Shown: positions 48,101 to 59,900 of the stretch, piece after piece
Numbering within the stretch: the first letter of the stretch is position 1
Layout of the letters: each line of letters opens with the position of its first letter
Source: Siphonodentalium dalli
Taxonomy: Eukaryota > Mollusca > Scaphopoda > Gadilida > Siphonodentaliidae
Assembly (NCBI GenBank): GCA_032622095.1
Contig: CP136065.1
Span: forward strand, 57,037,949-57,101,948
Reading direction: 5' to 3'
DNA: 64,000 nt
The notes under the pieces: generated by a model
Seen by the model: only the letters and a program-made list of their open reading frames with translations
Told to the model about the DNA's origin: nothing
The model's database searches: none
Translations under genes and position numbers: made by a program

Positions 48101-50812
48101 AGAGGAACCTTATTTTTTTGTGGCGATTATTGAATAAATTTTATGCACACTTCAAGGTAATTCAAGGATAATTTTATAATTCCATGACTTTTCCAGACTG
48201 GCAGCAGTAGAGGGGTGATTTTTCCAAAACATTCGGCTTTGTTTGACCTCTATCGTATGAAGTTAACTGCATGAATTGACGAAACAACTGTCTTCCAACG
48301 TTTATTGAAATCGGAGAGACCATTTCCCAATTGGAAGTTCAGGAAATAGGGCTGTATTTCGGTGCAGGCCTTGAAATAGTGTGTCTGTCATTTGCAGAAT
48401 GAGGCCCCCAGAGGGTGAATTTAGTGATGCTACCCCGCATAGTGGGCTAGCATCACCAAATTCACCCTCTGGGGACCTCATTCTGCAAATGACAGACACA
48501 CTATTTCAAGGCTGTATTTCGGTGACTTCTGCCTAAAGCAGGAGAGTAAACATGGTTAGGTTACTTAACCCTTGATTTACTAAAGATGAGTAAATCCCTT
48601 AGGAAATGTTCAGATAATAAGTTCAACAAACGTAGGATGAATGTTGAACTAATTATCTGAACATATCCCACCAGTGAATATGAATTCTTCTGGACTTTTA
48701 ATATTTTTAAGTATGTCTGTCGTCTGCTAATTTTTTGGACAACCCTCCAGATGAATGAAAGACTATTCCAATGTATACTTTTATAACTGAATGGGAGAAT
48801 CCATTTAGTATAGAAAGGGTTAATCATATTGTTGAACCTGAATCATTAGACAGGTACAGATTACAACCAGGGAGTAAAATAACGTTATTGTTTCGCAACT
48901 TAGTAAATTGAATAGCAACTCTGCCATTTTGAAGGGTATTTCCTGAGAAAAACAACTTTCTGATTGTAGCAACAAACCAGGTAGTATAAAGACGCTGTCC
49001 TGAAGCGGTTTCTGTGAGTGTCACCTTTAACCTTTCATGATGGGAGCTGCGCTGGTGCATTCTCTTATATATGCGAGTCTCCCATAGGGAGCCTGGCATA
49101 TATAAGAGAATGCACTGGCTTACAAGGTCAAGGTAAATATTGTTAGGCTAATGTACTCTCTTGTATATGCGAAGCTCCCTATATATAATACTCGCATATA
49201 TAAGAGAATGCATTGGCAGAGGGTTTTCGCAAAATTTCAGGAGGCTCCAGTCATGGAAGGGTTAACTTCAAAAGTGTTTGAAGCTGATCGATTCCCAAAA
49301 CACCTGCTATTTTCACAGTTCAACAGCAAATATGTCTTAAAATGTGTCGTCTGAATCCAGTTATTTAAAACAATAACATCTGTCCCACTCAGCACATCCT
49401 TCATTACACTCTGGAGTAACTGACAAGGTTATCTGGAAATGGTTTGGAATACCTGTGAAGAGCAACATGTAACTTGATCCAGTCTATTATATAGTGGGTA
49501 GCAGCATGCTATAGGACATATTAAATTGTATAGCATTTTCCAATATTTGGTCAGTAACATGCTATGCTATACCAGTTATTTTACTCCCCAATTACAAGTA
49601 TGGCATTTATATACATATCACAGAATTAATTTACCAGGCATACTACAATCAAACAGTGAAAAATCTATCAAAAAATCACACATCTCTTCTTTCTTCCATC
49701 CTCTTATGCTAATGATGAGATTTGAGAATACAGGTTTTATATCTGACAGTAACACACAGCACTCTTTATAACTTGCAGGGTCTGCACTGGCACACAATTC
49801 ACTTTTGCCAAATGTTTTACTAAATGAAATTAATTTTTGCCAAATTCATTTAGAAGTTGCAAAATTTAAATTGGCCGAAATTATGGAGTTATGATGGGAG
49901 CTAAGCTGGTGCAGCATTGGAGATCATGTGCCAGTGAATTCTATTATATATGCGAGTCTCCCATAGACAGCCTGCATATATAAGAAAATGCACTGGCTTA
50001 CAATGTCATCATAAATATTGTTAGGCCAATGTATTCTCTTTTATATGCAAGGCTCCCTATGGGCAACTTGCATATATAAGATAATGCATTGGCACATGGT
50101 TTTCGCAAAATTTGAGGAAGCTCCAGTGACAGAAGAGTTAGACTTCCTTTGATTTAAACAGGAAGCTCCAGTGATGGAAGAGTTAAAGACTTCCTTTTAA
50201 ACATGAGTGGGTAGAATCCATTTAGTATAGAAAGGGTTGAACACTGTTACAAAATGAAAATAATTTTTGTCAAATGTGAATTTTTGAAATGTTTGAAATA
50301 CAATGGTTATGTACATATAAAACCTGTATTGACGTTTTTGTTGGTTTTTGATTGGTTTTGTACAGCGAGCAGACAAACAGAGATGCAGCAGCAGACTAGA
50401 TATATGTGATGAGCTGATATGTACATGGAAGAATAAATAATGATAATGAATAATGTTCACTTAACAAATAAAGCTGCCATCTCTCGACGAAGATATCTCA
50501 AAAATATGTCTACCCGATTATCCGCATATTATCTCAAAGTACAAAAATTATCGCTATGTCACATTAATGTCACAATAACAAATAACTTAACATTGTCGCT
50601 CAACATGTACAAAAATAACTCTAATCTTAGTTTCTATGATAGCTGTTGATGCAAATTCTCAAGATCGATCTACTCTTCAGGTCAGGCGATGTCATTTTTC
50701 ACCATGAAATATGGCAATTTCAAAATATGAACCATACAAAGACTGTCAATTCCATAACTTAGGGTGCATTTTTGTTTATAACAAATTAGTTCATTTGGTC
50801 CGTAAAAATCAA
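42129..50812. repeat. Segmental duplication, copy 2 (about 8.7 kb)
   Basis: Direct copy of 33133-41905 (offset 8996 at the left end). It lies between the two arms of a family C MITE. Internal repeats correspond one to one with copy 1 except for array-length and small indel differences. Confidence 0.95.
45628..47106. repeat. Family H tandem array (copy 2)
   Basis: Same boundaries as the array at 36481-38167 but roughly 200 bp shorter. One unit near 46830 is fused, with CCCCAAAAACAGTACGACC joining two partial units. Confidence 0.9.
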
Positions 50813-50854
50813 TGGTCCATAAAAATCAATGGTCCGTAAAAATCAATGGTCACT
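50813..50854. repeat. Triplicated junction tag
   Basis: After the end of copy 2, the phrase GGTCCGTAAAAATCAAT occurs again twice (once as GGTCCATAAAAATCAAT), ending GGTCACT at the start of the C right arm. Copy 1 has the phrase once. Confidence 0.9.
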
Positions 50855-50960
50855 GAGAGCTTTCCAATAAATGGCAACAAGCCATATTTCCTTACTAAAT
50901 CCTGAAAAGTTACCCATAATTCTGCTGTGGTTAAGGAGTCGATTATTTAGGGCATTAGTG
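50855..50960. mobile_element. Family C MITE, right arm only
   Basis: It begins at the apex with GAGAGCTTTCCAATAAATGG and ends GGGCATTAGTG then TA (50961-50962). It is the partner of the left arm at 42029-42128. Confidence 0.9.
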
Positions 50961-51400
50961 TATTTATGGTCAAAACTGGACACATGAAACAAACACTTGT
51001 AAAATCGCCACAATAAAGTTCAGCCCAAATATGGTAGCCGTGTCAGGTTCATACAATTTTAATGAGATTAAGAAGAGAAGTTTGATTCAAAACTTTCAAG
51101 AACTTACATCAATCACAGGTTTCTAAGACTAAATTAACTCTAGAATTATGCTTGGCTATGGCAAAAAGCATGGAACAGAACTCAAAACTGTTTAACTAAA
51201 AAATTATCATACAATTTTTGGCTAAGATAATTTTTGAAAGGAACAGTTTCAATGGCTTCTAAATTAATCTAGCCTAAACTTGGCAAGTTTCAATTCAGCC
51301 AGCTACTTTATAAGCAGGATAGAACAAACCAGTTTGAATAAGACAATTGACATTGTTAAATTTCTTTAAAGCAATTCATATTCTTCAAACCACAAATTAA

Positions 51401-51748
51401 AGAGATACAGTACACTAAATCCGGCCATTTATGTGAACATCTCCTTTTATACTCAACAGAATATATCCAACAATTGAACGAATTTGAGCCATGCTTGAGT
51501 GCAAAATACACTCATGTGCTCTATGAACGATGCAAACAACATGGTAATTACAATGAAAATGAATTTATGACTCCAGCCATAAATTCATTTTCATTATAAT
51601 TACTGTGTTGTTTGCATCGTTCATAGAGCACATGAGTGTATTTTGCATAAATCCATGGCTCAAATTCATTCATTCATTGCATATATTCTGTTGAGTATAA
51701 AATGAGATGGTCCCACACAAATGGCCGGATTCAGTGTACAGTAACCCT
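51401..51748. mobile_element. Family K MITE, second copy
   Basis: TTAA (51397-51400) then AGAGATACAGTACACTAAAT. The right end TTCAGTGTACAGTAACCCTC is followed by TAA. Interior folded as in 8332-8676. The inverted symmetry continues into the flanks (CCACAAATTA / AATTTGTGG). Confidence 0.85.
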
Positions 51749-51857
51749 CTAATTTGTGGTTGAACCAATACAAATGTTTGATGAAGCTCTCTTCATGTGA
51801 TGAGGGAGGTGGCTGAGAACACAGTATCTTTATTATATTTGGTTTAATAAATATGTG

Positions 51858-52275
51858 ATTCAAGCCTGAGTTAAGTTAGTGTGCCTGTCATTTGCAGAAT
51901 GAGGTCCCCAGAGGGTGAATTTAGTGATGCTATCCTGGCATCACTAAATTCACCCTCTGGGGACCTCATTCAGAAGTTCCCAAATGGTGAATATAGTGAT
52001 GTACACCCATTGGGAACCTTGATTATGCAATATGTTGTCTACCAATTTGGGAATATAGAGAAACTATACTAAAAAAGAAATAGAATCGACGTAAAGAAGT
52101 TTCTATAGAAATTTGATAATAAAGAAACTTTCCAGAGTAGATGAGACCTAAGCAGAATGAGTTCCCTAGAGGGTGAATTTAGTGATGCTAGCCCGCTATG
52201 CGGGATAGCGTCACTAAATTCACCCTCTGGGGACCTCATTCTGCAAACAACAGGCACACTAAACTCAGACAGAGA
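51858..52275. mobile_element. Family D MITE, full length
   Basis: It runs from CAAGCCTGAGTTAAGTTAG to ACAGGCACACTAAACTCAG, with two palindromes at about 51898-51972 and 52150-52245. In the first the centre is deleted, so the arms lie close together. Confidence 0.8.
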
Positions 52276-52310
52276 CAATCATGAAACGAGACAAATGTGA
52301 TCCAAGTTAA

Positions 52311-52692
52311 CCCTTTACCCAACAGAAGGGCCCTGTGCCAATGCATTCTCTTATATATGCGAGTCGACCATAGGTCGCCTCGCATATATAAGAGAATGCA
52401 TTGGCTTAACACATTAAAAATTACAAAATTGTTAAAGAATGTAAGAAAAAATGGTAAAAAAAGATTTTTTTTAGGCCAATGCATTCTCTTATATATGCGA
52501 GGCGACCTATGGTCGACTCGCATATATAAGAGAATGCATTGGCACAGGGCATAACTGTAACTATCACAATGTGGTCAAGGAGCCGGTTCCAATGATATCC
52601 ATATTTGTATGGTTCTATTGAGACAGACCGAAGATATTTTAGGCTGTTGAAGCTTTATTTGGCCGGTTTTGGCCGGTTTGTTGGGTAAAGGG
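52311..52692. mobile_element. Family A core with third end type (CCCTTTACCCAACA)
   Basis: TTAA on both sides (52307-52310, 52693-52696). The ends CCCTTTACCCAACA / TGTTGGGTAAAGGG differ from the other A elements. Both hairpins (about 52335-52406, 52475-52545) are almost perfect, with GACCATAGGTC-type loops. A 150-bp segment between the second hairpin and the right end contains GGCCGGTTTTGGCCGGTTTG. Confidence 0.9.
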
Positions 52693-53262
52693 TTAAACCA
52701 GCTGTAAAATGATAGCACAATGCACAATGGTTTCAGTGAAAAAATAAACATTTAGTTCCAATCAATGTTTCAGTCTTCAGATTAAAAGAAAACTATGAAT
52801 TGGGGTTGGCACTGTCTAACAAATAAATTTATTACATGATCCTACCCTTATTCCAATCAATAAACCCATTCTATAAATTGTGATAAAACGTTTGTTGCAT
52901 ATATAACCGGAAATAGTGCCAATAGTTCCAAAATGTATTATTGTTACACAAGCGTGACCTTTGACTTCCGGTTTGTCGTCTGTTTACATTCCGTATGCTA
53001 CGTCTCATTATACTATGGCTTCCAATATTTTTCCAACAAACTCTAAGAGAATGAAGAGTTTGAAAATTTATTTCATTAAATTTACACCAATAAATATGTC
53101 AAAGAATCTTTATCTCGGACTATTTCTTTACGTGGGCAAACAATGCATAGTTACATGAAACGTCATCGCAGGTCTTATAGAAGCCAGTGTTAATTTCACG
53201 TTCCATTTGTTGATTTAAGTATGTTTTATCAAAGTTTTGGATCATGTAATAAATAGAATCTG

Positions 53263-53397
53263 CAACTCGTCTTCAGTTTATAGCGGAATTTACAAAACTC
53301 TTCCAGTAAATTAGGTCTGGACCTCGCCAAAGGCTCGATCCAGACCTAATTTACTGGATGAGTTTTGTAAATCTGCTATAAACTGCGGACGAGTTGT
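53263..53397. repeat. Isolated palindrome, family L
   Basis: CAACTCGTCTTCAGTTTATA, TTTACAAAACTCTTCCAGTA and AATTAGGTCTGGA pair with the complement on the right, around a 20-bp loop. No other copy was seen in the window and no clean target duplication was found. Confidence 0.8.
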
Positions 53398-53474
53398 AGA
53401 ACCTCTATAAATTTACAACATAAAAAATTATTTCCTTTGGAACACTTTAGTCTCATCAATGGATGATGGGCTTA

Positions 53475-53670
53475 TCAGCAAGCCTGAGTTTAGTGTGCCT
53501 GTTATTTGCAGAATGAGGTCCCTAGAGGGCGAATTTAGTGATGCTATCCCGTATAGAGGGCTAGCATCACCAAATTCACCCTCTGGGGACCTCATTCTGC
53601 ATGGCCTCATCTGCTATGGGAGACATAGACTCAGACTGAAGTTCCCAAATGGCCTAGCTATCAGCTGCTG
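53475..53670. mobile_element. Family D MITE, partial
   Basis: CAAGCCTGAGTTTAGTGTGC then one palindrome (about 53510-53600); the right part is truncated after AAGTTCCCAAATGG. Confidence 0.75.
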
Positions 53671-53869
53671 GTGTATTAGCCAAATAGATTTGTAGATAAA
53701 TTTGAGGCACATTACTAAAGTTAAACTTAAACACAAACAGGTTGTCTGATAGCATCATGCACAATTTATTTGTATATTGAAGGACTCTAACTTCCTTTTC
53801 CAAGACAAATGAACTGGCGCAGATAATTGTAACTGAAAGTGAAAACAAATTTCTAAAGTTTGTCTTGGG

Positions 53870-54710
53870 TAATTATATATGCCTAAAAATCATCAGTGAG
53901 TTATTTCCATAAATCAAGACGTTAAATATGTTTGGCCTGACTGCCATGTCATTGAACTGTCATTTTTGGAGCAATGCTAATGAAATAAAACAGTACTTTC
54001 TGGGTGAAATTCAAGACCATATACTTTGATGCCAGATATAACAAATAATTTGCAAAAATCATAACTTCAACTCAATAGATACATTTTGCGTTATGAACTA
54101 CTACCGATAAGAATTGCGAATAGCTAATAACAGTCATAAATTTTTCGGACAGTCCAAAAACCTTTTTGCAGAATTGAGACTATGCATCTGTTTGTGCTTG
54201 CCATTCAATCTCCTTTCCACAATCAGTAAGGTTATATGGTTCTGCTTGTCATGATTTGATCATGTTTATGTTGTTATCTGGCCATAGCTTAGCGCTTTGT
54301 GTTTCGCAAGATTCTTGTGTTTTACAGCGACTAAGAGATAGAAATTAAGGTCACATGGCAATTACAATATAAGGACACAATCTCAGAGTCGACTCCCACA
54401 TTGAGGACAAGAGAAACGATCTCAATCTTATTACTATATGATGTATTTGCGAATTTGGTTGAAAACCTGAAACTAATCGTAACTACGAATATGGAAGAAC
54501 AATAATCGATAGAAAGAACACAAATTCTAGTGATGTAGTACCCTATTCAGAATCCTTATCAGACAGTAGTAGTTCATTATGCGAAAGTTGTCTGAATTAC
54601 TTTTGTCACGGATCGTGGTGAAATGCTTGACATAACATAACATAACAGATTCCCTGAAAAAAGAGCTCAATGCTTAGAGTGATAAATAATTTAACAAGTA
54701 ACTTTGTTAT
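53870..54710. other. Intergenic stretch without recognised features
   Basis: No family or exon recognised. Confidence 0.5.
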
Positions 54711-54872
54711 TCATTTCTCCAAGTATTTGATAGCTCAGTATCAGTTAGCAATGCACAGTGTTGACACAATCTCTGCTTCAGAATGTCTTGATAACAAGGA
54801 AGCATGCTGCTTCAATCTGAGATAGATCTCTATTGCAGCTAAAGAATCTCTCACAGCTGTGTGCTCTGTTAA

Positions 54873-55080
54873 CCCTTTCATGATGGGAGCTGCGCTGGTG
54901 CAGCATTAAAGACAATGAGCCAGGACATTCTCTTATATATGCGAGTCTCCCATAGGGAGCCTTGTATATATAAGAGAATGCACTGGCTTACAAGGTCAAA
55001 GTAAATCTCCGTGGGAAATTTGTATATATATGAGAATGCATTGGCACAGAAAATTTTAGGAAGCTCCAGTCATGGAATGG
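54873..55080. mobile_element. Family A double-hairpin MITE
   Basis: TTAA on both sides (54869-54872, 55081-55084), ends CCCTTTCATGATGGGAGCTG and GCTCCAGTCATGGAATGG. The second hairpin has lost its left arm. Confidence 0.85.
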
Positions 55081-55435
55081 TTAACAATGCACAGTGTTGA
55101 CACAATCTCTGCTTCCGAATGTCTTGATAACAAGGCAGCAAGCCGCTTCAATCTGAGATAGATCTCTACTGTAGCTAAAGAATCTCTCACAGCTGTGTGC
55201 TGATTTCTCAATAACAAACTGAATTTATCCTGTGATCAGTAACAATTCCCAGTTTCAATAGAGTTAATCATACAACTTTGTGCTGATGTTTCAATAATAA
55301 GGCTGCGGGCAGTTATAGGCTGTGGTAGCTCAGTATCATAAACTAGGCTGGAAACCTACATCATAATTTGCTCGAATTGAAAGCAAGATTGACAACCTGG
55401 TAATTTCAACATTATTTTTTTCTATAATTTCCAAA

Positions 55436-55649
55436 GATACGAGTAAGCTACGTGGTAGTGCTCTCGCAACATCCGGACGCGTAGAACTGTATAAACAAGG
55501 CCAATGGGGAAAGAGTGTTTGATGCCTGGTGGGATAACAATGACACAGCTGTTGTGTGCAGGATGCTTGGCTTCAGAGGAGGCTTCCCCAGATGGGGTAG
55601 AACATACGAAGAAGGGACGGGTCCTATATTCCTGACAAACGTCAAATGA
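55436..55649 (+). pseudogene. Broken SRCR-domain exon
   Basis: Translation gives SGRVELYKQGQWGKSV, then after a +1 frameshift near 55517-55520 FDAWWDNNDTAVVCRMLGF, followed by GTGPIFLTNVK and a TGA at 55647-55649. These match the scavenger-receptor cysteine-rich pattern: GRVE, GQWG, W..ND..VVCR.LG, GP.W/F L..V.C. The stop stands where the next conserved Cys is expected. The start could be an acceptor at TTTCCAAAG. SRCR domains occur in secreted and membrane immune receptors. Frameshift plus stop indicate a relic, though a sequencing error cannot be excluded. No other exon of the parent gene was seen. Confidence 0.75.
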
Positions 55650-56933
55650 GCTATGCCATCATAACCGCAAAAACAAGACATCAAACAGATTTGTTTTTTA
55701 AAGAGACTTCTGTGTTGAAATTTCATAATCTCGAAAAATGGTGACTGAAGTCACTTGAACAGTTATATCTTCTCAACAGTCACATATTTATATTGGGATT
55801 GGGATTCATAGTGAGGTAGCAAATATTTATACATAACTCCTTCGCAATCTTTTTTTGGTTGAGTTATTTATATCAGTGAAGAAAACAGTGAATACTGGCT
55901 ACGATGTGAGACATCTTGCCACCATTTTCGAGCAAATTATAATGTAGGTTCTCGTCCCAGTAAACACGAAGTGTCAATATCATAGAGCTGTGTTCTGATG
56001 CTTAGATAGCAGGGCTACAAGCAGCATTAACATGTGGTCAGTAAACCATGTCAAGTGTGTCGAAAGTTTCTCATAGAGCCGTGTGCTGATGTTTTGATAA
56101 CAGTGCCTCCAGTAGCTTCAATCTCGCCTTTATTTGCTGAAAGAAATGAAAAAAGAATTTATTTTCGAAGAATAGAGTTGCAGTGTATATGCAAGAAACT
56201 GAACAATTGTACTACATTATTAAGGTATAACCTTCCATTCCACAAATACACAGACCAGCGGTTGTGAGTTTAACCCTTTGTCCATGGCAATCCCTTTGAC
56301 CATGGCAATTTCGGCTTTCAGGTATCACTATATAACAATATCGTTGATTGGTTAAGTTTTACAACAGTGACTGACCACTCAGCGACTTTGTTCTTGAACT
56401 TTGGCGTAATAGTAACATCACTGGGCGTAATTCTTGTGTAACTAGATATAACTCATGACGTCATAGGATCTGTAAGAATAATCTAAATGAACATTGTCAT
56501 TGCATGACAGCGGGAAATCTGTTCTTTCTGGGTACAATTTAAGGTTTGAGACAAGCAAACATTTACATCATACATCAGAATATTATGTAATGTGGCCACC
56601 ATTTGCATGGTGAAGGTAGCAAAGTGGATTTTTGGTGCTCATTCAACCCAACATTTGCCTTTATGGACATGCTAACAAGATCAATTTCCTCTTGCTATGT
56701 TCCAAACGTTTCCGCAGGTCACCTGTTCTAAAAATATCTCCTTTTACAGTCCCGATAAAAAATAATATTATTTGAGAAAAATTTGAAATAAAATCAATAT
56801 TAATCGATAGAAGCTTTTCCGGAGAGGTGTTGTTCATATTCATATTATCTACTCTTTCATATCTTGCCTGGAAGACAATCACTTTCTTCAAAATTATAAC
56901 CGATTAACCAGAATGATTAAGATGGTTACTCAC

Positions 56934-56988
56934 TTTGTACTCATTATACTGTGCTTCCATTGGTGATCTGTCTTCCTTCAGAACTTTT
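56934..56988 (-). CDS. FAM13A: FAM13-like exon: KEDR motif
   Basis: Acceptor TTTTTACTGTAG, donor TACAAA|GTGAGT. It is 55 bp and encodes KVLKEDRSPMEAQYNEYK with the first base completing an Arg codon from the previous exon. Confidence 0.88.
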
Positions 56989-59900
56989 CTACAGTAAAAA
57001 TAATAATAAAATGATTTGTGAATAAATATGCCTACCACGTGCAACAACAAATCTAATTCATAAATTAACGAGTTAAAACTACTCATAAAACCATTTGGAT
57101 AGACTCAGATAAAAATTATAATCGTACAAATAATGAATAATTTAACCCTTTCATGACGGGAGCGGCACTGGTGCATCATTAAAGATCTTGTGCCAGTGCA
57201 TTCTCTTATATATGCAAGTCTCTCATAGGTAGCCTAGCATATATGAGAATGAACTTGCTTATCAGGTTATTGTAAATATTGTTAGGCCAATGCATTCTAT
57301 TATATATGTGAAGACAGTGAGGTTCCCTATGGGAAATTTTTCAGGAAGCTCCAGTCATGGAAGGGTTAAAGCAGTCATGTTGGTGAACCTCAGTACCAAA
57401 TTTCATTCAGATCCAAAAACCTATGTCTGAGATATCTGCCCAGACGGACAGACAGACAATGTCAATCCAGTATAGCACCCATTTTTTCTTCGCAAAGTGT
57501 GGGTATAAAAGTCAATTAAATGCATATTGATAAACTAAATTATTTTAGTAAAGTTCACTTACTGAAACTTTTTGAGCTTTGTAATACTCAATATACTGAT
57601 GCATCATACAGTACTACTTGATCCACTTTAAATGCTAAACAACACTTTCTCCCTCATTAGAAAAATTTCAAAAAATGACTTGAGACTTTAACCCTTCCTT
57701 GACTGGAGCTTCCTGAAATTTTGCGAAAACCCTGTGCCAATGAATTCTCTTATATATGCGAGTCTCCCAAAGGGAGCCTCGTATATATAAGAGAATACAT
57801 TGGCCTTACAATATTGTAAGCCAGTGCATTCTCTTATATATGCGAGTCTCCTGGGAGACTCGCATATATAAGAGAATGCACTGGCACAGGATCTTTAATG
57901 CTGCACCAGCATGAGAAGATAACTAACCTGCCAACCCGCATGAAGAACTCGTCTTCAAATTGCCTCAGCATCTTTCGAAGCTTCCTCTTCTCAGTTTGGC
58001 ATCTAACACATTCATCTTGGAGTTCAGGGCTGAAAAATTAATTCCTCAATATATTAAATAAGCAATAGATAACACCCAGATATATAATAGATAACACCCA
58101 GATATATAATAGATAACACCCAGATATATAATAGATAACACCCAGATATATAATAGGAATTAAGGCAAAACAAAAAACAGGTTTTGATTCTCAGGCATTG
58201 CCACATTGAAAACGAGAGGCCGATCACGATCGGCAGATGTTTAACCCATACCTTGGCGATAGTGACTAGCCATAACTGATAATTTGTCAAAGATATGATC
58301 ACAGGAATTAATCCATATATCAGTACCCAACTTGAAATCAAAAGCTCAAATAATTTGTCTTAAGAAAGGGTTAAAGTATTTGGGTTGGGGGAGGAGTAGT
58401 TTTAAATCTCATAACTCTGTCCCTATTCACACAAGGACCTCTCACTGTGAGATCCAATGGTTTAGTGATTTCGGAGGACATGTTTAGGAGTTTAAGTTAA
58501 TTCATTGGAAGCAAAAGTGATAAATCCCTATCTTTGCCACTTTTGACATGCCAGATATTCAAAATTTATTATTCACTTCTAAAGAGAAATTATAATTGTT
58601 GACAAGCCAGACTGCTTAGAACGACATATATGTAGGGGATTCCATCTCGTATTTAAATGGTACTTTAATTACCCCCCCCCCCCTTCCCGCATTCTCCCCA
58701 GTTATTTGTTTATCAAACATGGACAGATATAAGATCAGATCTGACCTGTGTATTAAATAAGATTAAGTGTTTCATAACAGGGGTGTATGTTTTTCAAAAA
58801 TATATGTAGTTTATACAATTCAAAAGTATTATCTATATAATGTTATACAGACATAATATGATGGGGATGACCACTAAATCGTTCATATAAAAGAAAGTAA
58901 GTTAGCCCTCATTTGAATGGTTTCACACATTACAATGTTTTACAAGTAGCTTGGGCACTAAAGCCACAACCTTCAATGTTAATCTTCTAAGTGCTCTGTG
59001 GCCCCTAAAATTCAATCAACCATGAAAATGTGAACAAATGGGAAAATAAGGTTCCTGGAAATACTAACATCTACCATATTGATTTTCAAAACAAGTCATC
59101 ACTTACAATAGTCATGTATATTTATCTGCCTGTTTCCCCATTGCATAGATAAATCAAATTGGCTATCAGCTGTTGTTTTAATTTTGAAAGCACGTGTCTG
59201 AAGGGTTAATATATTTTTCAAAAATCAATTAATCAGTCAATACCAAAATTGATAGAAGTGTGCAAAGATACCCAATATATATTAAGAGATATGAGGAAGA
59301 GTCCATGTACATTATAGCATGTGTCTATGGAAACCTTGGAAAGGGTTAATTATTTTTGAAGCAAATTAATGGAATTTAGAAGACACTTATATAGGTGAGG
59401 GGGCCCTTATCTCATCCTGTAATGAAATTTCAAGAATAGGAAAAACACCTGTCTTGTGCTGCCATTAATCAATTTGACAGTTAGAATAAACAAACAGCCA
59501 GCCACCAGTGTTGTTTATCTTGCTTGACCCACCAGAGCTCTGTATCATATGTCATCACTCATTTCATAACAGATTTCACTTGGAATGACAACATCTATAA
59601 AAATCCTCTGATATACTCTGGATGTTGGATTACATGGTAATTTATTGATATCATTATATTACATGAAACTATTGCAATAAAATCTTCATATTTTCAAAAC
59701 AGGATATCACACGGATTCACACCTAATTAATCGTATAAAACTAAAATAAATGAAAGTGTCAAATTTTTGTTTCTCGAAAAAGGGTCATAACTCCTTTAAA
59801 ATTAATCGGATCAAACCCATATTCGAACTCTATCTGTATTATGGGCTGTGAAACTAACATACCAAATTTGGTTTGAGTTATGGCAGAATGCGTGAATTCT

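Larger units (their letters stand above)
54715..56125. repeat. Degenerate tandem repeat around the SRCR relic
   Basis: A unit with GACACAATCTCTGCTTC, TCTTGATAACAAGG, AATCTGAGATAGATCTCTA and TCTCACAGCTGTGTGCT appears twice almost intact (about 54760-54868 and 55087-55201). Diverged partial units follow, for example CATACAACTTTGTGCTGATG at 55270, ATAGAGCTGTGTTCTGATGC at 55983 and ATAGAGCCGTGTGCTGATG at 56075. A family A MITE lies between the first two. Confidence 0.7.

Noticed and set aside
56661-56891. Minus-strand ORF ending LRKRLEHSKRKLILLACP as the missing last FAM13 exon
   Set aside because: No AG acceptor gives phase 0 in this frame after the EYK exon, and the motif does not match the family ending well.
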